A stretch of DNA of 44,480 bases from Prochlorococcus sp. AG-363-O15. Lineage in GTDB: Bacteria; Cyanobacteriota; Cyanobacteriia; PCC-6307; Cyanobiaceae. The translations under genes and the position numbers were made by a program. Below, in pieces: positions 25,394 through 34,247 of this stretch (position 1 is its first letter; each line of letters starts with the position of its first letter). The stretch lies in contig QCFZ01000003.1 of the NCBI GenBank assembly GCA_003278255.1, positions 119,450 through 163,929 on the forward strand, given 5' to 3'. The notes below the pieces were generated by a model. The model was not told the origin of the DNA and ran no database searches. It saw only the letters and a program-made list of their open reading frames with translations.

Positions 25394-25909
25394 ATGCCTG
25401 CAATCGCAACAATGTTGATTTATCTATTAGCAGGAACAGCATTAGGTCTTTTAACTCTTAGAACAGGAATACCAGCTGCTCCACTTGCTGGAGCAATTTT
25501 AGGAGCAGGACTAGTAAGTATGTCAGGGCGATTGGAGGTTGCTCAATGGCCTTCAGGGACAAGAACAATTTTAGAAATTGCAATAGGGACAGTGATTGGT
25601 ACAGGTCTTACCAAAGCATCTGTTGAACAACTTCAATCCCTTTGGCGACCTGCACTCCTCATCACAATGACACTCGTTTTGACCGGAATAGCAATTGGCC
25701 TCTGGAGCAGTCGATTACTAGGTATTGATCCAATCGTGTCTCTCTTAGGAGCTGCTCCTGGTGGAATCAGTGGAATGAGCTTAGTAGGTGAAGAATTTGG
25801 AGTCGGTGCTGCAGTAGCAGCGCTTCATGCCGTGCGTCTTATTACTGTCCTTCTAGTTCTTCCAACAATCGTTAAATTTATTGCACCTACCGGTCTAATT
25901 GATCCCTAA
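25394..25909 (+). CDS. AbrB-family membrane protein, single-half form
   Basis: A 171-residue hydrophobic protein with about five membrane segments. It resembles one copy of the duplicated AbrB/ammonia-monooxygenase-like membrane domain: AGTALGLLTLRTGIPAAPLA, GAAPGGISGMSLVGEEFGVG and AALHAVRLITVLLVLPTIVK. The usual protein carries two such halves (about 350 residues), so this is a half-size version that would have to dimerize. It is not the DNA-binding AbrB regulator. Function unknown; the family is loosely regarded as transport-like. Confidence 0.8.
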   Translation: MPAIATMLIYLLAGTALGLLTLRTGIPAAPLAGAILGAGLVSMSGRLEVAQWPSGTRTILEIAIGTVIGTGLTKASVEQLQSLWRPALLITMTLVLTGIAIGLWSSRLLGIDPIVSLLGAAPGGISGMSLVGEEFGVGAAVAALHAVRLITVLLVLPTIVKFIAPTGLIDP

Positions 25910-25975
25910 CACACTCTGGACAGAAAGAAATAACTAGATAATTTATTAATGATGCTTCTTTTTCAGGATATGGTT

Positions 25976-26371
25976 ATGAAACGAAATGGGATAGGCCTAC
26001 CAATAACAATGCTAGGAATTCTCAGTACAACCTTCTTATATCCTATTGGACATGCAGCTATAAATCAAACTGGTGAAAAGGGGGCAAAAATTTATTGTTT
26101 CATGAGAGAAAGTGGCAACCCTCATGAAGTTAGTTGGGCTGCCGCTTATGCAGCGATCAAAAGACAATCTAATAGCTTATTCAAAACTTCTCCCAAACAC
26201 GGAGCAGTCATGATTATAGAAACTGTTGTAAAAGATCCTAACAATTATAAAAATTGCGGTCGTTTCCTAGGTGATCTATTTCGAACCTCAGATGCTACAA
26301 AAATAAATGCAATTATTCCCAGTAAAAAGATTCCCTCTGAAACAAAAGAATCAGATAGATATAGTTATTGA
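25976..26371 (+). CDS. Exported conserved hypothetical protein (131 aa)
   Basis: Begins MKRNGIGLPITMLGILSTTF and has a hydrophobic stretch to about residue 25 ending GHA, a likely Sec signal peptide. The mature part contains KIYCFMRESGNPHEVSWAAA, AIKRQSNSLFKTSPKHGAVM and a C-terminal NCGRFLGDLF. The two Cys could form a disulfide. I choose ATG 25976 because an AGGA lies seven bases upstream; ATG 25949 is the longer option. It looks like a cyanobacterial family of unknown function. It follows the AbrB-type gene by 66 bp. Confidence 0.75.
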   Translation: MKRNGIGLPITMLGILSTTFLYPIGHAAINQTGEKGAKIYCFMRESGNPHEVSWAAAYAAIKRQSNSLFKTSPKHGAVMIIETVVKDPNNYKNCGRFLGDLFRTSDATKINAIIPSKKIPSETKESDRYSY

Positions 26372-26422
26372 TTTACAGAATTATTTTTATATAGCCTTAC
26401 TTGAAAAGACAAAGAAATGAAA

Positions 26423-27991
26423 TTATGACACACAACCACGAATAAGAATAGGCAAATAGTCACGCTTTAAATACATATTCTTATGGCCCATTAAAATCTT
26501 TATTTTTTCTGACTTATTTGATATCAATTGATCTACAAGTTGATCCCCAAATCCTAATTGATACCAATGAGTTGTTAGAACTCCTCTCATCCCGATACGA
26601 TGACAACGATCCTCAGCCTGCTCTGCATCACCAGGCGTCCAAGGCCTTTCCAATAAAACTACATGCCTGGCACGATGTAATGTAAATCCAAGGCCACCAG
26701 TTCCATAGGTAGCAAATAATAAAAGACTATTACCTTCTTGAAAACGATTCACAGCAATCTCTCTTGCTTTTAAAGGCTGTTGACCTGTTAACAATTCCCC
26801 ACCTAAACAATTATGCAAAAATTTTAAGGGATTAATAAATGCACTAAACACAACTACAGCCTCACCTTTGTTATTCAATTCTTTTAATAAATTACTCACA
26901 AATGGTAATTTAAATTCAGACGATATCTGACGAATAGCGGTAAGAAATGCAAAAGACTCGGCATCTGATTTAACTAAGCCATTCCTGACACGTTCACGAT
27001 AATTATCAACAATCAAGTTGATACGATGATCAAAACCTCGAGCCTGAGCGTCTTTCAAAGTTATAGGATGTTCGATACGAATCTTTGGTGGAAGAGATAA
27101 TAATTTTTCTTTTGTTCGTTTTAAAAGCATAGGCTTTAATAATCTTCGTAATTCCTTTAAATTACTAGCTCCTTTACAATTCCAAATTCTTCTAGCGGTT
27201 GTTTCTTGCCAATGACCTTGACAAAAATATTCTTCATATCTTCTTTGATTATATGCTAATGGATGATCAATAGCAGCAAGAAGTGGATATAGCTGGGCCG
27301 GGCGTCCATTTTTTATAGGTGTCCCAGAAAGCATCCAAATAGCTCGAAGTCGAGGATGACGAGCAAGTCTCAATAGAGCTTGCGTACGCTGCGCATATAA
27401 CGACTGTGCAAAATGTGCTTCATCAACAATTAATAATGTACCTGCAGGTGGTAAATCATGAGGAAGCTTTGCCCAACTTTCTAATTTAATTTGCAAATCA
27501 AGGGAATCTGCTTCTTTGCGCCAATGAGCATGAAGGCTGACTGGAGCAACAACCAAAATCCGTACATCACTACATCTCGCCATTGCACGAGCAGCTAATA
27601 AAACAGTGAGAGTTTTTCCCAAGCCCATTTCATCGGCCAATAATGCCCCTCTTCTTGCTAGAAGCCAACGAGCTCCAACACGTTGATGATGGAATGGAAC
27701 CCTTCCATCAACCAAAACACCAGATAAATCAGCTTTTTGAATTAATTCCTTATGACGAGGCAAAGGCGGTAAAGGATGTTTTAACCAACGCAACCATTCA
27801 GCCAATTCCTCTTGAATTTGAAAGCGAGAACCAAACGTATTTGTAAGAATCTCGGCTGCTGCAAAAGGAAATTCCCAATGCTTTTTAACACCAGACCAGG
27901 TACCTTTAGGTTGAATTTTTCTCAGCTGAGCATGTGTAACAGCATCATATGGATAAGTAACTGAGACCAAACCACTAGGAGTAAGTCCCAA
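26423..27991 (-). CDS. SNF2-family ATPase, SMARCAL1-like
   Basis: A 522-residue SF2 ATPase, the second SNF2 protein in the window. A short N-terminal region (LVSVTYPYDAVTHAQLRKIQ, then WSGVKKHWEFP) resembles the HARP-like substrate domain before SMARCAL1-type cores. The motor has Walker A LADEMGLGKT near 120, a DEAH box in LLIVDEAHFAQS, LSGTPIKNGRP, and motif VI QAEDRCHRIGM. Annealing or fork remodelling is known for SMARCAL1; applying it here is inference. The start appears to be TTG at 27991, because the upstream frame has no ATG before a stop. It is divergent from the HNH gene. Confidence 0.88.
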   Translation of the reverse strand: MGLTPSGLVSVTYPYDAVTHAQLRKIQPKGTWSGVKKHWEFPFAAAEILTNTFGSRFQIQEELAEWLRWLKHPLPPLPRHKELIQKADLSGVLVDGRVPFHHQRVGARWLLARRGALLADEMGLGKTLTVLLAARAMARCSDVRILVVAPVSLHAHWRKEADSLDLQIKLESWAKLPHDLPPAGTLLIVDEAHFAQSLYAQRTQALLRLARHPRLRAIWMLSGTPIKNGRPAQLYPLLAAIDHPLAYNQRRYEEYFCQGHWQETTARRIWNCKGASNLKELRRLLKPMLLKRTKEKLLSLPPKIRIEHPITLKDAQARGFDHRINLIVDNYRERVRNGLVKSDAESFAFLTAIRQISSEFKLPFVSNLLKELNNKGEAVVVFSAFINPLKFLHNCLGGELLTGQQPLKAREIAVNRFQEGNSLLLFATYGTGGLGFTLHRARHVVLLERPWTPGDAEQAEDRCHRIGMRGVLTTHWYQLGFGDQLVDQLISNKSEKIKILMGHKNMYLKRDYLPILIRGCVS

Positions 27992-28179
27992 ATAACAACT
28001 AGAGGATGATTTGGTCGTGAATCCTATGAATAGTAGAAATATAATTTACTAGAACGCCTTTCAGTTACAACATCAGAGATAGCCACTCAAGGAACCGATT
28101 CAAAAGTACTGATTCATAAGCATATGCTGATTGACTAATCAAACATCCGCGGCACACTTCACATAACTGATGCACTCCG

Positions 28180-28590
28180 ATGCATAACAGGGACGCGGTT
28201 TTCCTAGAAGATCTCTGCCCAAAGTTACGAGTTCGACGATGGAGACAGTCTCTACATACGTTTACGGGTAAAAATTGCATCTACTGTGGAAAATCTTCTG
28301 AATCAATAGATCATGTTCTACCTCGTAGTAGAGGTGGTTTGAGCGTGACAGAAAACTGTGTTCCAGCCTGTCTCTCATGCAATGGAGATAAATCAGATAG
28401 TGAGGCTTTTGATTGGTATAGACGCCAACGTTTTTATGATCCAAGGAGGGCTATGGCAATAAGAGCCTGGATGGATGGTGATCTACGACTAGCTTTAAGA
28501 CTCCTTCAATGGGCTCAACCTAATCAAATCAAAGAAACAGAAAATCCCTCAACCAAAAAAGATCAAGACTTAGCCTTTCAAGCTGCCTAA
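28180..28590 (+). CDS. HNH endonuclease
   Basis: A 136-residue HNH nuclease. Zinc-binding pairs C33-x2-C36 and C64-x2-C67 frame the catalytic core IDHVLPRSRGG (D44-H45) with N59 and N68-G-D-K, an intact beta-beta-alpha-metal site. The N-terminus MHNRDAVFLEDLCPKLRVRR is basic. Standalone HNH proteins of this type are common in cyanobacteria, and their role (repair or mobile-element remnant) is unclear. It is divergent from the SMARCAL1-like ATPase across 188 bp and convergent with the next small gene (4 bp apart). Confidence 0.88.
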   Translation: MHNRDAVFLEDLCPKLRVRRWRQSLHTFTGKNCIYCGKSSESIDHVLPRSRGGLSVTENCVPACLSCNGDKSDSEAFDWYRRQRFYDPRRAMAIRAWMDGDLRLALRLLQWAQPNQIKETENPSTKKDQDLAFQAA

Positions 28591-28594
28591 ACAA

Positions 28595-28849
28595 TCACCA
28601 AACCTGACAAGCAACAACAGGGTTGTGCTTTTCACAGATTGAAGCCAAAGTGTCAGGTCGTTCTGGAACAACAAGAATGGCAAAAAGAAGAAAACCAAAA
28701 CTAATCAAAAGTGAAGGATTCCAAGATTTATTCCTGACCCCAAACAATCTGCGCGGTTTTTGATAAAACAATAGAGCGCTCGAAAATTTTGAAAAGTTCA
28801 AAGAAGAGCTAGTCATCCGAAAATCATCTGGTAATACACTTGTACTCAT
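28595..28849 (-). CDS. Small single-span membrane protein (84 aa)
   Basis: Not recognized. From ATG 28849 it begins MSTSVLPDDFRMTSSSLNFS, has a basic stretch (FYQKPRRLFGVRNKSW) and one hydrophobic helix at about residues 48-63 (SLLISFGFLLFAILVVP), and ends with a short tail holding two Cys (ICEKHNPVVACQVW). The arrangement suggests N-terminus in the cytoplasm. Its start codon overlaps that of the divergent epimerase gene in one CATG. A later ATG (28816) would remove the overlap. Confidence 0.65.
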   Translation of the reverse strand: MSTSVLPDDFRMTSSSLNFSKFSSALLFYQKPRRLFGVRNKSWNPSLLISFGFLLFAILVVPERPDTLASICEKHNPVVACQVW

Positions 28850-29741
28850 GCTTGCAGCAATTGTCAACCGATCCGCGCCTTTGCCTCCAGGGGCAAAGCT
28901 ATTGATATTGGGCGGTGGGTTTACCGGTCAACGTCTAGCTGAAGCCGCAAGAGCCCTTGGGGCAAAGGTGTTGTGCAGCCGCAGAACAAACAAAAGCAAA
29001 GGTGCAGATTTCGCTTTCGATAGTTCAACTAAACAACCACCTTGTGATGAAATTTTCCAAGGAACAACTCATTTAATCAGTTCTATTCCACCTGCTACTA
29101 ATGGGGAAGATCCAGTTCTTCAAATCCTTAGCTCTCAATTAAAAAATCTCTCACTTGAATGGGTTGGTTATCTTTCCACAACTGGAGTTTATGGCGATTG
29201 TCAAGGAAATTGGGTATCGGAAAATGATTATGCGAAGCCAAAGCAACTCAGAAGTAAACGACGACTAGAGTGTGAAAAGGCTTGGCAAGCTTCAGGCTTG
29301 CCTATACAAATCCTACGATTACCTGGTATTTATGGGCCAGGACGATCAGCAATAGACAGTATCCAATCAGGAAAAAATAAAATGGTAGACAAGCCTGGAC
29401 AGGTTTTCTCAAGAATTCATGTTGACGATATTGTTGGAGCAATACTTCATCTAATTAATCTACAAGCTAAAGGCAATAACCCAGATATAGTAAATATTTC
29501 AGATAATTTACCAACTTCCAATGTTGAAGTTCTCCAATATGCAGCGCATCTCTTAGGTCATGATCCGCCACCAATACAAAGTTTTGAAGACGCATCTAAA
29601 CATATGAATCCAATGGCTCTATCCTTTTGGCAAGAAAATCGAAGAGTAAGTAATCACAGGCTTTGTAAAGAACTGGGATATTCACTTATCCACGCAGACT
29701 ACAAATCAGGGCTCAAAGCATGTTTACTTCACAATCAATAA
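28848..29741 (+). CDS. NAD(P)-dependent epimerase/reductase, extended SDR type
   Basis: A 297-residue extended short-chain dehydrogenase. The Rossmann motif is LLILGGGFTGQRLAEAARAL (G-x-G-x-x-G). The catalytic region is WVGYLSTTGVYGDCQGNWVS, with Thr and Tyr, and the substrate region contains LRLPGIYGPGRSAID. It resembles the YeeZ-like nucleoside-diphosphate-sugar epimerase group whose reaction is undefined. The ATG at 28848 sits only 14 codons before the Rossmann strand and overlaps the divergent small membrane gene start, so there is no room for a separate 5' leader. Confidence 0.85.
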   Translation: MLAAIVNRSAPLPPGAKLLILGGGFTGQRLAEAARALGAKVLCSRRTNKSKGADFAFDSSTKQPPCDEIFQGTTHLISSIPPATNGEDPVLQILSSQLKNLSLEWVGYLSTTGVYGDCQGNWVSENDYAKPKQLRSKRRLECEKAWQASGLPIQILRLPGIYGPGRSAIDSIQSGKNKMVDKPGQVFSRIHVDDIVGAILHLINLQAKGNNPDIVNISDNLPTSNVEVLQYAAHLLGHDPPPIQSFEDASKHMNPMALSFWQENRRVSNHRLCKELGYSLIHADYKSGLKACLLHNQ

Positions 29742-29772
29742 ATATCGAAGACAATTTCTTCTCCTATCATCT

Positions 29773-29952
29773 TTATTCATCATTATTAAACCTTTCAGAA
29801 AGAAACTCAGACCAATCAAGAGGTTTCTCTGGATCAACAGAGCTAAAACCAACTTCATGGAGCAACTGACTCCATTTGACAACTAACCATCCATCACGCA
29901 AGCCAGTACTGAAACCGTAAAACAACACCCCAAGCAGCAACCAACGCAGCAT
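29773..29952 (-). CDS. Small membrane protein (59 aa)
   Basis: Not recognized by name. From ATG 29952 it begins MLRWLLLGVLFYGFSTGLRD with one N-terminal hydrophobic helix, then GWLVVKWSQLLHEVGF and an acidic soluble tail (DPEKPLDWSEFLSERF). It looks like a conserved picocyanobacterial small membrane-anchored protein. Its start codon overlaps that of pdxA in one CATG; a four-codon extension to 29964 would deepen the overlap. Confidence 0.65.
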   Translation of the reverse strand: MLRWLLLGVLFYGFSTGLRDGWLVVKWSQLLHEVGFSSVDPEKPLDWSEFLSERFNNDE

Positions 29953-30985
29953 GGCAATTTCCACTCAATACACAGACGCTAATCAACGTATTGCAATTGC
30001 ATTAGGCGATCCAGCAGGAATAGGGATAGAAGTAACACTCAAAGCGTTAGGGACCTTAAAACTGCCATCAAATGTACGGCCAGTACTAGTGGGATGTAAA
30101 ACTACGATCGAAATAATTTATGCAAAACTAAAAACCTTAGGGATTACCGAGTTGGCTGATCCCACACAATTAGAGATAGAAGATCTACCCTTAGAAGCAA
30201 AAATCGAACCAGGAAACCCAACTGCAAAGACTGGTCATGCAAGTTTTATATGGCTTACTCATGCAACTCAACTAGTTCAAGCAGGAAAAGCACGTGCATT
30301 AGTAACAGGACCTATAGCAAAACATTGTTGGCATGCTGCAGGTCATTTATATCCAGGACAAACAGAAAGACTTGCAGAACTGACAAATATTAACCATGCA
30401 TCAATGCTCTTTACAGCAATTTCACCAATCAGCGGATGGAGAATGAATACTCTCCTTGCGACTACTCATATTCCTTTATCTGAAGTTGCAAATCACCTCA
30501 CTCCGGAACTTATTTTATACAAACTCGACACTTTGTTGAACTTCTGCCAAAGATTCACTGTAAATCCAAGACTTGCCGTAGCTGGTCTTAATCCTCATGC
30601 TGGAGAGGAAGGTCATTTGGGCAACGAAGAAATCAAATGGCTTATTCCAACTCTCAACCAATGGAAAAAACAACATCCTGAAATAACATTAGATGGGCCT
30701 CTACCTCCAGATACATGCTGGATTCCTGCTGGAAAAGCTTGGCAGGGTTTCAAGAGTATAAATATTCCCAATGGAATTTTAGCTTTGTACCACGATCAAG
30801 GATTAATTCCCATAAAGATAATCGCCTTTGAAGAGGCAGTTAACACCACCTTAGGTTTGCCATTTATACGTACATCACCAGATCACGGAACTGGATTTGA
30901 TATCGCTTCTAAAGGATGTGCAAATTCTAAGAGCATGCAAGCGGCAATAAAAACAGCCTTGGAATTTAGTGAAAAAAATAATTGA
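29951..30985 (+). CDS. pdxA: 4-hydroxythreonine-4-phosphate dehydrogenase
   Basis: A 344-residue enzyme of DXP-dependent vitamin B6 synthesis that oxidizes and decarboxylates 4-phosphohydroxy-L-threonine. Family motifs are ALGDPAGIGIEVTLKALGTL near 16-35, ALVTGPIAKHCWHAAG near 117-132, AGLNPHAGEEGHLGNEEI near 214-231, ALYHDQGLIPIKI near 277-289 and RTSPDHGTGFDIA near 306-318, which carry the metal-binding and phosphate-binding residues. It is convergent with accB, with a single base between the stops, and shares its start CATG with the divergent small membrane gene. Confidence 0.95.
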   Translation: MAISTQYTDANQRIAIALGDPAGIGIEVTLKALGTLKLPSNVRPVLVGCKTTIEIIYAKLKTLGITELADPTQLEIEDLPLEAKIEPGNPTAKTGHASFIWLTHATQLVQAGKARALVTGPIAKHCWHAAGHLYPGQTERLAELTNINHASMLFTAISPISGWRMNTLLATTHIPLSEVANHLTPELILYKLDTLLNFCQRFTVNPRLAVAGLNPHAGEEGHLGNEEIKWLIPTLNQWKKQHPEITLDGPLPPDTCWIPAGKAWQGFKSINIPNGILALYHDQGLIPIKIIAFEEAVNTTLGLPFIRTSPDHGTGFDIASKGCANSKSMQAAIKTALEFSEKNN

Positions 30986-30986
30986 T

Positions 30987-31478
30987 TCAGGTTGTTTTCA
31001 CTCGCATCAAAACTTGTCCAAATTCAACTGGAGTTCCATTATCAACCAGTATCTCTATTACCTCACCACTTACTTCTGATTCCAATTCATTCATTAACTT
31101 CATCGCTTCAAGTATGCAAATAGTTTGACCAGGAGCGATGCGACTACCTATTTCGACAAAAGAAGGATCTCCAGGGGCTGGAGCTCTATAAAAGGTACCA
31201 ACCATAGGAGCAGTGATTTCTACAAAATCACCACGAGAACCTGCCACTGCAGGGGGAGGGCTACTAGGAGGGGAAGAAGGTTCAACCTTTACGGGCGAAG
31301 CAACAGGGATTGCTTCAGCAATTGGCTGTGCAATTAATGGACTCTCTCCGGCAGAAGCACTAGGCAAATTACGCCTGACTTCCAAACGAAAATCCTCGCC
31401 TTCCAAGCAAAACTCTTGGATATCACTGTCAGCCAAGGTTGCCAACAAACGATGAAGCTCTTGATGATCAAGTTGCAT
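30987..31478 (-). CDS. accB: Biotin carboxyl carrier protein of acetyl-CoA carboxylase
   Basis: A 163-residue biotin carrier for fatty acid synthesis. It has an N-terminal helical region (about 1-35) and a Pro/Ala/Ser-rich flexible linker (about 40-80). The biotinyl domain contains ITAPMVGTFYRAPAPGDPSF and the biotin site EAMKLMNE with K127. The usual EAMKMMNE reads EAMKLMNE here, a tolerated variant. It lies 5 bp downstream of efp on the same strand, an efp-accB pairing that is widespread in cyanobacteria. Confidence 0.95.
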   Translation of the reverse strand: MQLDHQELHRLLATLADSDIQEFCLEGEDFRLEVRRNLPSASAGESPLIAQPIAEAIPVASPVKVEPSSPPSSPPPAVAGSRGDFVEITAPMVGTFYRAPAPGDPSFVEIGSRIAPGQTICILEAMKLMNELESEVSGEVIEILVDNGTPVEFGQVLMRVKTT

Positions 31479-31483
31479 AGCCT

Positions 31484-32044
31484 TTAATTCTCCCGACCGA
31501 GATAACTGTCATTTCTTGTGTCTACTTTGATCTTCTCTCCTACAGAAATAAACAAAGGCACCATCACCTGTGCACCTGTTTCGAGAATGGCAGGTTTTGT
31601 CCCACCAGTTGCAGTATCGCCTTTTACACCTGGATCTGTTTCCTTGATTTCAAGAACAACAGAATTTGGAAGCTCAACTTCAAGCGGCTTGCCATTCCAC
31701 GAGACCACACTTACCTCCATACCTTCCTTTAAGTACTTACGACTCAAACCAATTTGATCTGAGGTTAATCGCGTTTCCTCATAACTAGACATATCCATAA
31801 AAATGTAATCCCCCGAATCCATATAAGTGTGCTGAAGGGTGGATTTCTCCAGCAATGCCTGAGGAACCATTTCTCCAGCTCGAAAAGTTTTTTCTACAAC
31901 ATTGCCAGATTGAACAGCTTTGAGCTTCGTACGAACAAAGGCAGACCCTTTGCCAGGCTTTACATGCAAGAACTCAACAACACGCCAAACAGCTCCATCA
32001 AGTTCAATAGTTGTGCCTGTGCGGAAGTCGTTACTGGAAATCAT
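31484..32044 (-). CDS. efp: Translation elongation factor P
   Basis: A 186-residue, three-domain tRNA mimic that relieves ribosome stalling at polyproline. Using ATG 32044 ([20 protein letters not shown]) gives the standard family length; a 13-codon extension to 32083 is probably not translated. The domain I loop [14 protein letters not shown] carries the conserved Lys at about 32, and the C-terminal [20 protein letters not shown], then [11 protein letters not shown], is typical. It is divergent from the cyclophilin gene (63 bp) and upstream of accB. Confidence 0.96.
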   Translation of the reverse strand: MISSNDFRTGTTIELDGAVWRVVEFLHVKPGKGSAFVRTKLKAVQSGNVVEKTFRAGEMVPQALLEKSTLQHTYMDSGDYIFMDMSSYEETRLTSDQIGLSRKYLKEGMEVSVVSWNGKPLEVELPNSVVLEIKETDPGVKGDTATGGTKPAILETGAQVMVPLFISVGEKIKVDTRNDSYLGREN

Positions 32045-32107
32045 TCCCGCGGAACAGATCAATGGATCATAAGGCTGTGCCAAAGTCCAACATGAGCTTT
32101 TTTCTCT

Positions 32108-33184
32108 ATGGCTAATAAGCGTCTTCTTATCTCAGTACTGACAGTTTTATCAATGCTAGTGCTGGGCTGGCATCAGCCAGCTAAAGCTGGCTTGCCTCCA
32201 GGTAATGCGTTGAAGGATCCAGCTGCCATTCTGCGTAATGCATTGCCCATCAAACAAAAAGCCCTAAGAGATCTCCAACACAATCTTGAAGGAACAAATG
32301 ATGCGCTACGCGGAAGCCGTTGGACAGTACTGACTCAAAACGTTTCCTCCAGTCAATTCTTACTAAGTACAAGAAAAAAAGAGATCCTCGAACAAATTCC
32401 GAATGAAGAAAAAGAAAAGGGGGAATTTCTTATTAAATCCATCAGTCAAGAACTGGTTAGTCTTGAAAATCAAATAGACGAAAAAAATAAATCTGGATTT
32501 ATTGAAAGTAGGCGCCAAACATTAGATTTAATTGGAGATTTAGAAGCACTACTTCTTGAAGCAACTTTTCCATATTCAATCCCTGAAGAATTTGATAATC
32601 TACCTAGACTTCTTGGCCGCGCAAAGGTAGAAATCAGCACTAGCAAAGGGAAAATGAATGCAATAATTGATGGTTTTAATGCCCCATTAACTTCAGGTGC
32701 TTTCATAGATCTAACTCTTAAAGGTTTTTATGATGGCCTACCAATTACAAGAGCAGAAGATTTCTACATACTACAAACAGGTGATCCTGAGGGAAGCGAT
32801 ATTGGATACATTGACCCATCTACCAATGAGGAACGACACGTTCCTTTAGAAATTCGTGTTCCTAATCAAGAAGAAACTATTTACAACCAAACCTTTGAAG
32901 ATGTAGGTCTTTATAAAGAAATACCAGTTCTACCATTTGCAACTCTTGGAACCCTTGGATGGGCACATTCAGATGAAGAGATAGACGATGGTTCATCACA
33001 ATTCTTCTTTTTTCTTTATGAAGCAGAACTTACTCCAGCAGGCCTAAACCTTATTGACGGCAGGAATGCAGCATTTGGTTATGTAATTGACAATTTCAAA
33101 ACACTAGAGAATCTAGAAGTGAACGATAAAATTCTTTCGATAAAAGTAATAGATGGAAAAGAGAATCTTAAAGAGCATGCCTAA
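32108..33184 (+). CDS. Lumenal/periplasmic cyclophilin-type peptidyl-prolyl isomerase
   Basis: A 358-residue exported protein. The signal peptide is about residues 1-27 ([16 protein letters not shown], cleavage after AKA). A helical region of about 150 residues follows, then a cyclophilin domain from about 175 containing [40 protein letters not shown] and AFGYVIDN. This layout matches plant CYP38/TLP40, which assists photosystem II assembly in the thylakoid lumen. The active-site sequence is divergent from classical cyclophilins, so isomerase activity may be weak, as reported for CYP38. It overlaps thiL by 8 bp. Confidence 0.88.
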   Translation: MANKRLLISVLTVLSMLVLGWHQPAKAGLPPGNALKDPAAILRNALPIKQKALRDLQHNLEGTNDALRGSRWTVLTQNVSSSQFLLSTRKKEILEQIPNEEKEKGEFLIKSISQELVSLENQIDEKNKSGFIESRRQTLDLIGDLEALLLEATFPYSIPEEFDNLPRLLGRAKVEISTSKGKMNAIIDGFNAPLTSGAFIDLTLKGFYDGLPITRAEDFYILQTGDPEGSDIGYIDPSTNEERHVPLEIRVPNQEETIYNQTFEDVGLYKEIPVLPFATLGTLGWAHSDEEIDDGSSQFFFFLYEAELTPAGLNLIDGRNAAFGYVIDNFKTLENLEVNDKILSIKVIDGKENLKEHA

Positions 33185-34175
33185 ACAAACAGAATCAGGT
33201 ACAACCCTTGCTGATATTGGAGAAAAGGAACTTATAAATAGGCTTAAAGTCTTTATGCCTATTGGGCAAACAGAAGACGATACAGCTCAAATTGCATCTG
33301 AAGGTAAACATTTATTGATCAACACTGATGTTCTTGTTGAAGGTATACATTTTAGTGAAAAAACTACTTCGCCTAATGATGTTGGTTGGAAAGCAATTAC
33401 ATCCAATATCTCAGACCTTGCCTCAAGCGGAGTAGAGCAAATAATTGGCGTCACAGTTGGACTAATAGCTCCTCCAAAAACCACTTGGGATTGGATAGAA
33501 AATGTATACAAAGGGATGAATTCGGCACTTAACCAATTTGGAGGTAATTTATTAGGCGGCGATTGTTCTGTTGGTCACCAAAGATTATTAGCTGTAACAG
33601 CCATAGGGACTTTAGGAACTCTAAGGCTGCACCGATCTCATGCTCTTCCAGGTGACCAATTAATTGTGAGTGGCCCTCATGGCCTAAGTCGCTTGGGTTT
33701 AGCTCTTCTACTATCAGAAAATCAAACGGAATTAGATCAACTGTCATCACAGATCAAAGCAGAAGCGATAAGAATTCATCAAAGACCTAACCCACCTTTA
33801 AAAGCCTTAAAAACTCTAGAATCATGCAAACCTAAAGAATTGCCTTGGAGGGCGGGTGGAACCGATAGCAGTGATGGTTTATTAGAAGCTGTTAATTCTC
33901 TTTGCTCTAGTAGTAACTGCCAGGCAGTTTTAGATCTCAACCAACTGCCTAGACGGAAACAATGGCCATCTGGACAAAATTTTGATGAATGGTGCTTAAA
34001 CGGAGGAGAAGATTACGAACTAGTTTTAAGCCTGCCTTCAAAATGGGCTAGGGCATTACTGCAGGCATTGCCTTCAAGTCAAAAAATTGGATTTATGAGG
34101 AATGGACCTCCCCATCCAGTTTGGAAAGACGGGACAAAAATAAAGAAGCCAAAAACAACCTTCGAACATTTTTAA
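33177..34175 (+). CDS. thiL: Thiamine-monophosphate kinase
   Basis: A 332-residue kinase making thiamine pyrophosphate from thiamine monophosphate. I use ATG 33177 ([20 protein letters not shown]), eight codons inside the longest frame, because it matches the usual N-terminus. Motifs are IGQTEDDTAQIASEG, INTDVLVEGIHF, KAITSNISDLASSG, LGGDCSVGHQRLLAVTAIGT, GTDSSDGLLEAVNSL and the C-terminal GGEDYELVLSLP, covering the metal-binding Asp residues. It overlaps the cyclophilin stop and is followed by a strong hairpin. Confidence 0.94.
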   Translation: MPKQTESGTTLADIGEKELINRLKVFMPIGQTEDDTAQIASEGKHLLINTDVLVEGIHFSEKTTSPNDVGWKAITSNISDLASSGVEQIIGVTVGLIAPPKTTWDWIENVYKGMNSALNQFGGNLLGGDCSVGHQRLLAVTAIGTLGTLRLHRSHALPGDQLIVSGPHGLSRLGLALLLSENQTELDQLSSQIKAEAIRIHQRPNPPLKALKTLESCKPKELPWRAGGTDSSDGLLEAVNSLCSSSNCQAVLDLNQLPRRKQWPSGQNFDEWCLNGGEDYELVLSLPSKWARALLQALPSSQKIGFMRNGPPHPVWKDGTKIKKPKTTFEHF

Positions 34176-34221
34176 AATGTCCTCTTGATTTCTCTTTGAT
34201 AGAAAAACGAAGAGGACATTT
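34175..34221. terminator. Bidirectional terminator hairpin between thiL and gap2
   Basis: A perfect 12-bp inverted repeat: AAATGTCCTCTT (34175-34186) pairs with AAGAGGACATTT (34210-34221). The 23-nt loop has an inner TTTCT/AGAAA pairing. It begins in the thiL stop codon and lies 26 bp from the gap2 stop on the other strand. T-rich sequence follows on the plus side. Position and strength support a terminator serving both convergent genes. Confidence 0.8.
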
Positions 34222-34247
34222 CTTAATTCAATCAAACAATTTAAAAA

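Noticed and set aside
28065-28280. 71-residue Cys-rich ORF antisense to the start of the HNH gene
   Set aside because: The Cys pattern is produced by the opposite strand of the HNH N-terminus and leader; no known zinc-finger spacing.
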